Positions 46,164-59,300 are shown, counted from the first letter of the stretch. The stretch: DNA of 64,000 bases from Metellina segmentata (GCA_947359465.1 OX375873.1:41140437-41204436), one strand, 5' to 3'. Numbers and translations: made by a program. The notes: generated by a model not told the origin, from the sequence alone.

Positions 46164-49100
46164 ATGGTCAGGGAAACGGAAAATTTAATTTTAGCACTAG
46201 TAACACGGCCTGATCTCGTAAGCGGGAAACTCGGGGGAAATTATGCTACACCTTCTGACCAGAGAAAAGCGTGGGAAGAGGTGGCCCTCGAGTTGAATGC
46301 TTGCGGGTCAGATAAAAGTATGAAAAGTGGCGCCGATGCTAAAAAAAAGTGGGCCGACTTAAAATATAGGGTGAAAAAAAAAGCAGCGGTCTTGGAAAGA
46401 TCGCGACATTTGACGGGAGGAGGAGAAGGGATTCGAGAGGTGCTTACTAATGTGGAAGAGAGAGTTCTTTCACTAGTTGGGAGAACATGCTTTTCAGGCA
46501 TTGCCAATGGCGACCCAACTCTGGATAGCACTTTGCGAAAGTTGATGGTGAGTTTTTACTACTTTTTCTATTTAATCTCTTTAAACTTTATCGATTTAAT
46601 GTTATTAAACATTTATATAATCAATATTATTAAACAGTTAAAAACAACAGCTTTTACATAATCACTTCTTAAGTTAAGCAGCATCAATTTGTGCTTTTAA
46701 ATGTTTTCATTTCCCATTTTAAAATTCTAGATATTGTAAACTATTTTAATAGTATACTGAGAGCACATTTTTAAACTTACAAGTTAGCCGAAGTTAAAGC
46801 TTCAGTTTTTTGAATAATTAGTAAATAAGTTATCTCCATCATATTTTTACTGTAATAGATGTAAACACTGAGCTGAGCTTGTAAAGCTTTTATGTTCTCA
46901 TTAATTACTTTTAACCAAAAGTGTTGTAATCCATAGCTTAACTCCAACACTAGTTATCAAAATGACAAATAAAATTCAATGTAAAACTTCAGTTTATATA
47001 ATTTATAAATAGTTCACTCCTGTGTAGTAGGTACTTTTGAATGATGGGTGTTAAGGAGGTAAAAATGTGTATTGCTCTTTTTGTAATTTATTAACCCATA
47101 TCTGTTAAATTTGTTACAGGCTGTCTCATCTTGCCCTATTCCTGTCTCCCAAAATGGAAAAGTAAGTAAACTGGAATGTTACATTCATTTCCTTGTTTAC
47201 TCCACTTCGTCATCTGACCGTGGTTCAAAATTACGAGGTGTTGTCCTCGGATCTTTCCCTTAAGGGACTGATCCTGGACCGTAGTCAATAGCCATTGTGT
47301 TGCTCTAGTACGACGTCAACTAAAATTACCATTACCAAATCATTTTTTTGCCTACGATAGGTTAAAAGTGCTTTTCACCACTGACAGAAAAATAATTGTT
47401 TTAAAGTTTGTTGTTTTTGTATAATAAATTCACAAATCATCAGTACGGGAACTTTTAGGACACCCTGTACTATCAGCACTAACAAAAATGCAAGCATTAA
47501 AACTTAAAGACTTTTGTAGTTTGTTACACAATGTTCATCATAGTTTTTGTTACAGACTGTCCCTCATCTCATCCCTACCACTGCTGAAAAAGCAAATAAT
47601 GAAACAATTGTGAGTTAACTGTTACATTTCAGTTTCTAGTATATTTACGTCACTTAGATATTTTTGTATTGTTATAAATGTACTAGACACAACTTTTATA
47701 GTATTCACATCTTAAATCAAAGCAACAAACTTAGCTATAGTACAGCTTTAATTTCCTTTATAATTTGTTAAATAGATAACACCAGTATAGCAAGCGCGAA
47801 TGAACCAGCGTAACTTAGTGTCTACCAAAAAGTACTTCGTGGTAAAGTTGGGTTACACTGGTATTTATACTACCCATTTGTAAGTTAAGTTGTGGAGTGG
47901 TAGCTAAGCTCGCTACAACCAGTATACATGGTTATAATGTTACTAAAATGCCATGTTATACAAATATATATTGCATGAAACCAAGGTGACAAGTTGTGTG
48001 ATAGTTTTACCCAATTCTCAAACCATGTTAGAAAAGTGTTATATTAAATTTGTCACAGGTTGTCAACTCCAGCTGTGCCATATATCCTCCACCGACTACT
48101 GCTCTTGTGTCTACAGCAGCTGCGGCAGCCAATTCTGGAAAAGTAGTGAGTTAACTAACGTTTTAGTTGCATGTATAGTTCATAAAAATAAGTTAACATA
48201 AGTAGCTTGAACAAAATCCTCATCTTGAAAAAGCAACAAAAATATGTAATTAGTGATGCCTTAAGTAAATTAGGTAAAAATGACTCCATGAAACTTAAAG
48301 TCTAAATGGCAAACACTAAAAATTGTTTCATATATTCCACAATTACTCAACATGTATTTTGAAACTGATCCTATTTCAAGAGAGCTGTATGTTATAGGTC
48401 CTCGGTTTCCAATCCATGCAGGCAACGCCCACTACGCCAGCTGCTGCTTCAATGTCAGATTGTAAGTACTGTTTAAATATAAGTACCTTCTGAAGTATAT
48501 CAGTAGTCAATATGTACAATTGTCCTTTTGAATTACCCAATAAAATAAAGTTTTCTAGCTTGGCAGACTATTCATTTATGCATGCTTAAAGTAATATTTA
48601 TTTTCCAGGCATGGACATGGAGAACGACCCAAGATTACCAAGTAAGTTAACAGTATTTCCTAGGGGTAAGAACAGTACGGTACCTGGAGAGGCGCATGCA
48701 GCCTAGCTGGTCAACTACTCGCTTACCGCTATGTAGAATTGACCAGTGTTTCCATATGGAAGCAAACACTAGACTATTTATCTATGGATGTGCGGGTAAA
48801 CTGAACGATCGCCTCAGTTCGTTTTTTTTTTAGCGTCAATAGTGAAGTAATATTATATTTAGTTTGAATTCCATTATTTTAAAACATAGTTCCTGTTATT
48901 AAAATGGTAATAAACATAATACATAAAGTGATTTAAACTACTGAATAATTTAGTTCCTTGTAATAGCAATATTTATTAGACAGGGTAAAAAAACTAAATG
49001 TGTGTTACTTCAGGTACAAATATATATTAAATACATTATATAATTACGGTAGTATAACAGTATTTTATAATGTCCGCTAGTTTCTTTCGCTTCAATGGCT

Positions 49101-49865
49101 TTGGAAAATATTCGCCAATACGAATACAAAATTCCAAATGCCCCCTTGTCTCATCAGCGAAGAGATGCTGGTTATTGTAAGGCGTTATGTTTTTCAATAA
49201 TGGATATGCATCATGGTCACTACTGAACTCCATAATTATTAACACTACCAAAAAAACTACGGTCTTCAAGCGTAAACAAACAATAAATTAAAGGCTCTAT
49301 GTATGCATATTCATTGTCCGCATACTATGAGCGTAAGTTCAGCCCTGTTGTGTTTCTTCACACTTTAATACTAGGTTACCTTCTAGTCTACATGCGCGCA
49401 TCCAGGTACCGTAGTGTACGTACCCTAATACTTATGAATTACCTAGTTGCTTATTTATACTAATCTTCAAAAACAGAAAATAAATTAAATTCCCTAAAAC
49501 TTTAAACCAGTTTATAACTCGTTTAGAGTATTTTGGGAAATTTCCAGGCACAGTAATAAATAATTCAACTCTCTACAGTTTTAATCTTAATAGGATATGA
49601 ATAAGTTTTCAATTGCATTTTTCTATTTCTAGAAGCAACACCAAGGGTACATGCCTTTCGAAGGAAAAGAATAAGGACAGAGAGGGACGAGCCTGTGTCT
49701 GAATTGATCCAACTAAAAAAAAGAAGCAATCAGCTCAAAGAAGAGCTGATTGAAACACATAAAACAAACTTCGAACAAAGCATCAGCATTCAAAATGCAT
49801 TGGTACTGATGGCTGATGAGCAGCAGAAAACAAATATTTTACTTCAAGAACTGCTTAAAAAATAA
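46164..49865 (+). CDS. Myb/SANT-like DNA-binding protein of the Harbinger element, seven exons
   Basis: Exons: 46164-46547, 47120-47161, 47556-47609, 48059-48145, 48422-48461, 48609-48641 and 49633-49865. Every intron has GT/AG borders with good donors (GTGAGT or GTAAGT), and the joined frame of 290 aa has no stop. Residues 1-75 are the Myb/SANT-like domain (AWEEVALELNAC, then KKWADLKYRVKKK, with the two tryptophans). Next comes a Gly-rich turn, then a Pro/Thr/Ala-rich linker spread over five small exons. The last exon is a charged coiled coil (LIQLKKRSNQLKEEL). In Harbinger elements this protein brings the transposase to the ends and to the nucleus. An AATAAA overlaps the stop codon (49861-49866). 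The start at 46164 is the first ATG of the domain frame that fits the family. The exon 4 donor could also be three bases earlier in frame, after the AAA codon. Confidence 0.82.
47205..47336 (+). repeat. SINE 3' fragment in an intron of the Myb-like gene
   Basis: CATCTGACCGTGGTTCAAAA through CTAAAATTACCATTACCA matches the SINE 3' half. The 5' half is missing. Confidence 0.85.
48663..49425. mobile_element. TIR element inserted in intron 6 of the Myb-like gene
   Basis: The left end GGGGTAAGAACAGTACGGTA continues CCTGGAGAGGCGCATG; the reverse complement of the right end reads GGGTACGTACACTACGGTAC, then CTGGATGCGCGCATG. These are inverted ends of about 43 bp with several differences. TA lies outside both (48661-48662 and 49426-49427). 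A 77-codon minus frame inside has no known motif. The class is uncertain; a TA target suggests Tc1/mariner-like mobilisation. Confidence 0.7.
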
Positions 49866-49923
49866 ACACATTTTATTTAAGATTTGCTAATGAAATTATT
49901 TATATACATTACATGCATATATC

Positions 49924-52875
49924 TTACGAACGCACAAAATTGGTTGCAAGTGCATCTCTGATTCGAGATGCATGCTGCCGCAAACTAATACGAAAAGCAG
50001 ATGGATGCCCGTTGACATAAGGGGTCTGCTCATCCAAATCTTCATTAATTGGTTCCTCGTCCGGCAAGAGAACATTGCGCGACATGCAGATATTATGCAA
50101 AACTGCAGTCGCTAGTATCAGTTTGCATGCTTTTTCCGGTTTGTATAAAAGAATGCCGCCTGATTCATGTAGACAACGGAAACGAGATTTTAAAATTCCG
50201 TTGCACTGCTCAATGAGGGTCCGTATGCTGCGCAACACCTAGTTAAAGGTGATTTCGGCTGCACCTTCCGCTTCCGAATATGGGGTCAGCAGCCACGGTT
50301 CTAGTGGATAACCACTATCTCCCAAAAGAAAGTCGACGCCATCTCCTTCCTGCAGCATTTGCCTCAGACCACTCATATTCCATATGAAGGAGTCGTGCGT
50401 ACTTCCAGGCCATTTGGCTACCACGTCCATTATCTTCATTTCTGCATCACAGACCTTAAAAAAATGCACAATTTTAATTCGTAAAAAATAAAAGCATGAG
50501 AAACTAAAATAATAATTTTGAACAAATGTAAATTCTACAAATAATTTAATTAATAGGAAATCGGGCAATTTAACTAATAAAAGTTATGAATGTATCATAT
50601 CCCGAGAAAAAAACATAGAGGAAAATTTTTTTAACTTCTGTAAAGATGGCTTAACATTTGAACACTGAATACACTAATTACCTGAAGTATTCATGTGCTT
50701 TTAGCCTTGATTGTGAGTTGTTCAATTGTCAGACTATATGTACGTTATAATTATTTACATGTTTTTCGTGAAACAGAATTTTACGGTTAAACAACTTGTA
50801 AGGTATTTCTGTCATATTTAAGGAAAGAAAAAGTGAACCTTCAATTTACAACAAACTACAGCCTGCCAGGAGTTGACATTTTTTTCAATATCACTTATGT
50901 TTACTTATTTTGATATTCCTCTTCAACTTTAAGGATTTTCTGTATTAATTTGTTTTCTGGGGTTTTTTCAATGGTAACTATAAATTAAAAAAGGATCCCA
51001 AGGCTGGAGCCTTTGTAGGGGGTACAATTAAAGAATGAAAATTTAACAGGGAAGAAATAGTACATCAGTTGAAAAGAATGAAGCCATCTAAAGCACCAGG
51101 GCCAGACGATATATATCCGAGAGTACTAGTGGAATGCGCACAAGAATTGGGGGACGTAATTCACATGATATTTAATTCAACATATAGCACAGGTTCGGTA
51201 CCAATGGATTGGAAGTTGGCCAACATAACTCCAATTTTCAAAAAGGGAATACAAAGTGATCCGGGCAACTATAGACCAGTAAGTCTAACAACAGTAATTT
51301 GCAAAATATTTGAATCTCTGTTAAAAAAGCATATAATGTTATACTTGGAGGAAGGGAGACTGTTATCAGATAATCAGTATGGGTTTAGGAAAGGCAGATC
51401 CTGCTCTATAAAAATTTTGAAGTCCTACAAAAAAATTACTGAGGAGCTGGATAATAAGAGCAGTGCAGATATCATTTACATAGATTTTCAAAAGGCTTTT
51501 GATAAAGTACCACATGAGGCATCATCAGTGATCAGTTTTGAGACCGATTTTATTTATAATTTTCATAGATGATATAGGTCAGGGGATTAAGAATAGAATC
51601 AGTATATTTGCAGATGACTTAAAAATATGGGGGACAGTGGATACCAAGTTACAGATAGAGAATTTACAAGGGGATTTTAATAAGATATCCGAATAGGCTT
51701 AAAAATGGGGTACGTCAAGTTTTACATATGGGTTACGGAAACAGTGGAGCTGAGTACTGTCTGCAGGGAGTAAAGGAGGAAGAAACAGTCAAGGATCTTG
51801 GGATGATAATTCACAGGGATTTTAAAATGGGTCACCAGTATTCAGCTGCGGGTAAAAAGGCTAATAGTTCATTGTGGTATATTAAAAAGACTGTAACTTC
51901 AAGGGATAAGAATATAATCTTGCTGTTTTATGAGGGCTTTGTAAGACCATATCTAGAATATGCTGTACAATTCTGGGCTCCATATATGAGAAAGGATATA
52001 GAATTAATTGAAAGGGTTCATCACAGAGCTACAAAATTAATAAAGATGATAGCAAATCTAGACTATAATGAATATTTAAGTAAGCTAAACATGTATACAC
52101 TGGAAAGAAGATGGAGGGGGGATTTAATTCAGCTTTTCAAGTAGGTAAAACAAGGGGACACAGAGGACAAAACAAGAGAGCGAAACCACAGTGAATGATT
52201 GATAAAAAACAATAATTCGACTTACCAACTGAACATTTATGGAAAAGTGACTTTTCCTATTCAAATAAACAAACCAGTCATCGGTATTAGGTTTCTGAAT
52301 CCGAACATGGGTGCAATCGATTACACCCACAATGTTGGGGAAACCGGATCCATTGTAGAATGAAGTCTTCTTCGTTAAACGTTCTTCCGGTGTACCAGGA
52401 AAAGATATAAAATCCGGAAGAACGTTCACCAAAGCATTGCAGACTTTGCCGACATTCCGAGAGACAGTTGCTTGAGATAACATCAAAAAATGTTCGTCGC
52501 CAATCACTGCCTGAAGTGATCCCGATCCAAGTAGTCTCAATGTTGATAAAACCTAAATAAAAAGTTTGTTTTAAATCAATCAAATTACATTTTAAACATA
52601 GAATAAGACTTCAACACCATGCAAGTTTACAAAAGTGAGCGTTATTTGAAAAACATGCAACATAAGAAAATATCGCTTACATGAATCTCAACAGAATAGC
52701 CATTCGTTCCGGGCTGCAATTGGGTTTGCAAGGTATCGCACAAAAACAGAAAGGTTTCTCTGTCCAGGCGATACCTTGAACGGAATTCCCCGTCGGTTAA
52801 ATCCATCGGATTCCCCCGAACGGCTCTATAACGAGGAACACGTCTTCTCCTTGTTAGATACAAAATATCAGCCAT
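49924..52875 (-). pseudogene. Harbinger DDE transposase (HARBI1-like), three exons, one stop codon
   Basis: Exons: 52875-52681, 52552-52226 and 50454-49924, all phase 0, with donors GTAAGC and GTAAGT and acceptors TTTATTTAG and TTTTTTTAAG. The joined frame is 350 codons, the normal length. Motifs: TLRLLGSGSLQAVIGD and LSQATVSRNVG (helix-turn-helix), GVIDCTHVRIQKP (first catalytic Asp), VVAKWPGSTHDSFIW, LLGDSGYPLEPWLLTP (second Asp), RTLIEQCNGILKSRFR (Glu) and LILATAVLHNICM. One TAG at 50239-50241 interrupts, where the family usually has Arg (FNRVLRS). That one change separates it from an open frame, so it is recent in decay or the stop is a sequencing error. The second intron is enlarged by a CR1 fragment. 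Confidence 0.9.
50990..52150 (+). pseudogene. CR1-type LINE fragment in the transposase intron
   Basis: The reverse transcriptase reads MKPSKAPGPDDIYPRVLVEC, TPIFKKGIQSDPGNYRPVSL, QYGFRKGRSC and IYIDFQKAFDKVPHE. A deletion follows, then, in another frame, PILFIIFIDDI and ISIFADDLKIWG (catalytic ADD). The frame 51728-52144 continues with the thumb region: KDLGMIIHRDFKMGHQ, YAVQFWAPYMRKDIELIERV and LNMYTLERRWRGDLIQLFK. The 5' part with the endonuclease is missing, as usual for LINE insertions. It lies opposite to the transposase gene, wholly within its intron. Confidence 0.9.
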
Positions 52876-53079
52876 GATATGATGGGAAAAGCGTAAACAA
52901 ATACAAAACAGGACACTTTCGAAAAAATTCGTCTCCTCGAAAGCTCACGCCGATAGACGAATTCGAATTTCGAAAAAAAACGTCAACGCGGTCGTAGTTG
53001 AATTTCAAAAGCGCCTTTCGATGCGAATCCGAACCGGAAGTTATCGAAAAATATGGTAGTTGAATACGACCCTTAAACA

Positions 53080-54715
53080 CTGTTGCCAAAAAAAAAGAAA
53101 AAGGAGGAAATGTGGGAAACCCGATGGGAGGCACAAATTCCTCCAGCAACCCTCTTGGAACAGTTTCTGGTAGAAAAATGGCTACCGCTCATGCGCATTG
53201 GTCCCCTTCTCGCTACTCTCAGCAGTGTACTTTTCGCTACTTTTCCTAAGCACACTCATCCCTTAACCAATTTTTGCTTGTTTTCGATTTCTGAACAAGC
53301 TCCACCCACTTTTCTATCTCCTTTGCATGTTGAGAACAGAATTGTACCACGGGGGTGTTGTTGAGGGTGGAGCTTCTTGCTGTCACTCTCGGCGAGAACA
53401 CGTGATCGTTCGAAAAGGAATGTGATTAAAAATAATTTCTTGGACTTCCTAAATAGCACGGCTACGGGGAGTGAGCTTTCTTGATGTGCTCCCTTCTTGT
53501 TCTAGAAACTCGTACTTACATATTTCAGTCTAGCATTACTATCTGTTGTGGAGTTGTACCGTTTATGCTGTTTGTTCATCTGTCAAAATAAATCACAAAA
53601 AGACATTCTTGGACTCGATTATTCTTTTCATTGCACGACTTTCAAGTAGATTCGCCACATAAATTCGCCGGAGTGACACAACACCTGCATGACTGCTCCA
53701 CCCCTCTAAGGCTCAACCGCCTACCACCTTCATAAGTCATGCTTCCACTTGTCATGTTTTGAACTATAGTACGTACTTCTTTATCCCTTCAGGCGACAAC
53801 GTACTTTGAGTTCAATGGTTATTTTGAAACGTCCTTTGGATTGAATGGTCAATGGGTCGAATGGTCAGTTTGAAATCAATCTTATTATGAGTAGATGACA
53901 GTTGTAAGAAGTTGAAAGTCAAGTGCTTCAATTAGTGGGGATTGGGTTTCGCAGTCGATCAATTATGCCTCAGAATCGGGAAACAGATTATTAAATTGAA
54001 GATACTGCAGTTCGCGTGTATCATAAGTGTCTTAACAAGAGATGCGTATGCCATATCGCCATGAATCGTTGATACCCAATAGCAAAAGCATATTTCAAAC
54101 AATGCAGTAAAGGTTTCTCACAAAAAGAGGAGGAATGTCCATTACTTTCTCATGCTTTGCCTAAAACATTTATTACTTTTTATAGAAAGCTGGAAGCTTT
54201 TGAATGTTTTACATGGAAATATTCTCCCGTATGTCATGCATGTCTGTACAAAAACGATCTCAGAGTTTACTGCACATTCCTTCTTATTAAGTGAAAACAT
54301 CTGGATGTGTAATGGATATTAAGTTTTTCCTTCCTTTATGATAGCAGTAGAATGGGTTAATAGTTACAGGCAGTAGTACTGGGGCAGCCCAGTGTATCTA
54401 CAGGTTCCTGCATATTATTCTCCTTGAAATAATTCCACTTAAAAATATTTATTCGTGAAAAGTGCTAAGAAAACTAAAATGGCAACGTTTATGAGAACTC
54501 GTCGTCCGGTATAATTGATGTCATGGCCTTGCTGTTAAAGTACACCGATCTAGACACACGGGGATGCATAAATAAATTTTCAGTCTAACTTAAAAATGGA
54601 TAAATTACATTTAGTAACATCCCAGATTTTACTGTCAGTTATCTACGCAAATTTGTATTTATAAAATAGACGTTTTAAAGTATAATATATGTGGTAGTAT
54701 TATGTGGAATTTTAA
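53080..54715. other. No gene; possible LTR remnant and repeat
   Basis: The segment 53230-53400 resembles 12205-12350 and holds an inverted pair, AAGCTCCACCC (53300) and GGGTGGAGCTT (53369). The stretch 53540-53700 has CAAAATAAATCAC as a poly(A)-like signal followed by a region that could be an LTR 3' part, but no second LTR or pol is present. Open frames here face each other and look accidental. Confidence 0.4.
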
Positions 54716-55047
54716 TTTTGTGTTAACACGTGTTTGCCGTGCGTGGAGACCTGTGTCTTCGGAAAGGGTGATCCTGGTGATTAAGGGACAACATAACGCC
54801 CCAATACATTGCTTCGGCTCCTGCTTCGAATAAACAGGAGGTGTACTTTGGTCCCAGTACATTGATCGGCTGGTGGGTATATCCTGCTAGGACTAAGGAC
54901 CTGCTCACCAACTAGCTCCTTAGGGCAGTCATAGAGGTGAGTTCGGTCCGTATAGTCCCTGGCTAGCACCGGTACAGGAACCTGTAACCCCTCGTTGGAC
55001 TCCATGGTGGGTGGTGCCTCCGGGGACTAAACATTTACTTCTCAAAC

Positions 55048-56332
55048 ATGGATAACCCAAAATCAACTTCTCCTTCAGTGGAGCAAATATGTAATAATAA
55101 TAATGAAAAAAATATAACAGAACAAAAATTTTTTGTAATAAAGAGTGACGAGGGTAACCTTAAAAATTTGTCTGCTATTCTACTTCATAAAACAATATTA
55201 GGTATGGTTGGAGAGACTAAAACCATAAAAAAAAACCTAGCAAAGAGATGTACTTGTTAAAGTTTTAAATAGAACACAAGTTTTAAATATAATTAAAATA
55301 AAATCCGTCGGTCCAATAGGAGTAACTGTTACACCCCACAGAACTTTAAATTCATCCAGAAGTGTTATATCTGAATCAGACTTAGTTCATGATACAGAAC
55401 AAGACATCTTGGAATCCTTATCCGAACAATATGTAATTAACGTCAAAAGAATCACAATTTCAAGAAATAATCAGAAAATACCCACTAAACACTTAATATT
55501 AACTTTCAGTACAACAAGCATACCAAAACACGTTAAAATAGCTTACATTAATTGCCCAGTGAGACCTTTCATTCCAAATCCTGTCCGTTGTTTTAAGTGC
55601 CAAAGATTTGGCCACTCACGGCTTGCCGCGGCAAAGAAACCTGCGCAAAATGATGTAGTACAGAACATAAGACCGATGTCTGTACTACATCGTCCCTTTG
55701 CTGTGTGAACTGCAAAGGTGACCATCCAGCTTTTGCCAGGTCTTGTCCTAAATTTGTAACTGAAAAAGAAATTCAAACAATTAAAGTGCAACAAAACATA
55801 TCATTTCCAGAGGCCCGAAAAATTGTTAACGATCGCACCCCAAAACCTGGAATATCTTACTCTACAATAGTAAAAAAAACCTTCAAAACTAGCTCTACTC
55901 AAACCGATGCAACTGTGTGTAAGCCATGTGAACAAAATAAAACTTCATCGAACCAATATATAACGCCTTCTTTTTCTAAAGCATCTGCTACAACCTCATC
56001 AAATACAAAAAAGATAAACCAACCAAATCACACAATCCATAAATACTTCTTTAAAAAGAACCATATCACTTGAACAAAATAATATCAAAATAGCAAAAAG
56101 TTCTTCTCATACCTCTCTTCTGCCTGAACATGGATCTAGCACCATTGGTCTTGCCCAACCAACGGGCCAGTTACAACCTGTTTCATCCAGAAGCTTAATT
56201 CCTTCTAACAGTGACCTTATAAACCTGTACAACACTGAAAGTGATAGTTCCTCTTTAGAAGGTGATGACTTGGAAACTTCGCCACCCAAGTCAAGGAGGG
56301 ACAAACCTCGTCCTAGGACGAAAAGGCACTAG
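55048..56332 (+). pseudogene. ORF1 (gag-like, zinc knuckles) of the I-type element
   Basis: It starts MDNPKSTSPSVEQICNNNNE. A frameshift near 55245 ends the first frame. The frame 55409-55708 carries an RRM/gag-like block (KHLILTFSTTSIPKHVKIAY) and the first knuckle, VRCFKCQRFGHSRLA. There a one-base loss cuts the last Cys out of frame; a second knuckle region (GKETCAK) follows in the other frame. The frame 55705-56073 has the third knuckle, CVNCKGDHPAFARSCP. After a last frameshift near 56060 the C-terminus runs to 56332 with a basic end (RRDKPRPRTKRH). The protein would package the element RNA. At least three breaks. Confidence 0.85.
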
Positions 56333-56360
56333 TAGTTTTCCTTTTCCTTTATATTTTTTT

Positions 56361-59300
56361 ATGGCTTCCTTTCTTTCCTGGAACTGCCGGGGTTTTCGTA
56401 ATAGATTCGATGATATTAAAGACACAGTAAACAAACATAAGCCAGCTGCAATCGCCCTCCAGGAGACCTATCTAAAAAGCAATGATTCCACTAACATTCG
56501 TCATTTCAGTATATTTAGAAAAGATTACGATGATGGCCAAAGAGCATGTGGAGGTGTTGCTTTACTTACCTCCCATGGCTTTCCATTAACTCAAATTAAC
56601 CTAAAAACAAATCTGCAAGCTCTTGCTGTAAGACTTCATGTAAATATTTTAATAACAATATGCAATTTATACTTACCTCCTAACACCCATGTTGCCACTT
56701 CTGACTTAAATAATTTAACAGATCAACTTCCACAACCATTCATCATACTTGGTGACCTAAATGGCTATCATATCCTCTGGGGCAGTTCAGACATTAATCG
56801 TAGAGGCAAACAAATTGAAAAATTAATAACATACAATGATTTATGTATAATGAATAACGGCCAACCTACTTATTTTCACTCACCTTCACTTACTTACCAT
56901 TCAATAGATCTGGCAATTTGCACTTCTTCAATTTTACCATTTTGCACTTTTTCTGTGGATTCTTACCTTTACAATAGCGACCATTATCCAATTAAACTAA
57001 AATATGCAGGCCAATACCAACTTCATACTGATAGCCAATCCAATTATATTTTTGAAACTGCTAACTGGCCACTTTTTACTATACTTGCTGATATTTCTAA
57101 CACGATAGAAATTGATAACATCGATGAAGTCACTGAAAAAATAACAAATATAATTATAGCAAGTGCTGACGCTTCCATTAAAAAAGTTATCAATGCCCCT
57201 AAAAAACAGAAGAAGCAGTGGTGGAATGACGATTGTAGCGATGCTTACCGGAAACAAATGAAGGCCTGGAATATCTTCAATAGATATCCAACAAGTGAAA
57301 ATTATATTATTTATAAAAAAACAAAAGCGGCATTTCGAAAAATACAACGACGTAGTAAGAGGGATTATTGGGTGAATTATGTAAACAGTATAAATAGCAA
57401 GACCACAAGTAAACAACTATGGAACAGGGTTAAAAGAATTTCCGGTGTTTACCCCAATAGAGAAATTCCTATTCTAGAACATAATAATCAAATATTATCG
57501 GCACCCAAAGACATAGCAAACACAATTGCTTCATGTCTTTCCGAAATATCCAGCTCCAACAACTATACTGAAAGTTTAAAAAAAATTAAAGTTGCATCTG
57601 AAAAGAATAAAATTAATTTTACCTCAAACCGTATATTATCTTATAATTGTGATTTTACTTTTTACGAATTGATAGAGGCTTTATCCTCAGTTCACAAATC
57701 AACACCTGGACCAGATAATATTTGTTACATCATGCTCAAACATTTATCAAATAGTTCTCTAAATCATCTCCTGAAATTTTACAACAGAATTTGGACCGAG
57801 CACACTTTTCCGCAGTCACGGCGATATGCCACTATAATACCCATACTGAAACCGAACAAAGACCCCAAGAATCCTTCGAACTACCGTCCAATAGCCTTGA
57901 CAAGCTGCTTATGTAAAGTTCTTGAAAAGATGGTCAACGCAAGGCTAATGTATATTTTAGAAAAAGATAAATGTCTCTCCCCACTTCAAAGTGGCTTCAG
58001 AAAAAATCGTTCTACTATTGACAATTTAATCGCTTTCGAGACCCAAATCAGAAATGCATTTGTGGAAAATAAACATCTCGTCTCAATTTTCTTCGACATC
58101 GAAAAAGCTTATGATCGAACGTGGAGACATGGAATTTTGAAAGACATTTTTAAAAATGACATAAGAGGAAATCTGCCTATTTTTATTCTAATTTGCCTCC
58201 ATCAGTAAAAGGTCTTATTTACGTTGACGATCTGCAAATTTCATGCGCAGCTAAGGACATTCGTTTAACAGAGAGACAACTTCAACAGGCCGTTAACAAA
58301 ATCATACATTGGACGAACGAAAATGGTTTTAGTTTTTCGCCTTCTAAAACCGCTTGTGTTCATTTCTGCAGAAAGCGAAATCTTTATCTTGACCCTGAAA
58401 TATTCTTCAACGAAATTTTAATTAATGTTGTGGACAGTGTAAAATTTTTAGGAATAACATTTGACAAGAAGTTGACTTTTCAACCGCATATTTTAAATTT
58501 ACGCAAACGTTGCGAAAAGGCTCTCAACATATTAAGAGTTTTATCAAAATTATCATGGGTCTGTGTCTTTTAAAAACGTGTCAATTCACGTGTCTTTTAA
58601 AAATATATAGAGCTTTAATACGATCTAAATTAGATTACGGCTGCGCGGTATATGGCTCAGCAAGAAAATCGGTCCTTCAAACTCTGAATACTATCCACCA
58701 CACAGCTTTACGTTTATGTACTGGCGCATTTAGAACATCACCAGTAAGCAGCTTATATGTGGACACCTTTGAACCTTCTCTGGACCTTAGGCGACAGTTG
58801 TTGTCCTTAGAATATTATTTTAGAATTTCCTCAATCCCTCATCACCCATTGCATACCATGCATCATAGCCCATATTTAAAACGCCTTTGTCAAGCATAAA
58901 CATCCTTCATCCCTACATTCCACTTAAGAATGCTGGATTTGATGAACGGATTGGAACTTTCTTCACTTGACGTCACCCAGAAAAAACTTTATTATTTCTC
59001 TCCTTGGTTTAATCATGATTTTGAATTTCAAAACCCATTCGAAAATTTCAATAAAGCAGATACCTCTGATATTATCTACCAACAACTATTTCAAAAGCAC
59101 ATAGAACAATACTCTAATTTTATACAAGTTTTCACGGACGGGTCTAAAAGGGCAAACTACGTTGGAGCTGCATTCACTATTAATCACTCTGTTCACAGTT
59201 TTAAACTTCATTCTTCATGTTCTGTTTTTACATCTGAAATCATGGCCATATATAAAGCATTGGAATATATATCTGATCATTGTCATAAAAATTGTATCAT

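Larger units (their letters stand above)
45874..53072. mobile_element. Complete PIF/Harbinger DNA transposon, 7.2 kb
   Basis: The left end GGGCCCTATTCAACTATA and the reverse complement of the right end GGGTCGTATTCAACTACC are imperfect inverted repeats. Both are flanked by TTA (45871-45873 and 53073-53075), the 3-bp target of PIF/Harbinger. Inside, a Myb/SANT-like gene runs right (46164-49865) and a DDE transposase gene runs left (52875-49924); they converge with 58 bp between their stops. This is the known two-gene layout of the superfamily. Later insertions: SINE fragment (47205-47336), MITE (48663-49425), CR1 fragment (50990-52150). Without them the element would be about 5 kb. Confidence 0.93.

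Noticed and set aside
53073..53459. Facing frames of 60-93 codons around 53.1-53.4 kb
   Set aside because: They overlap on both strands in repeat DNA just outside the Harbinger end.
54659..55005. Three minus-strand frames in the LINE 5' region
   Set aside because: They are shadows in the untranslated leader of the I-type element.
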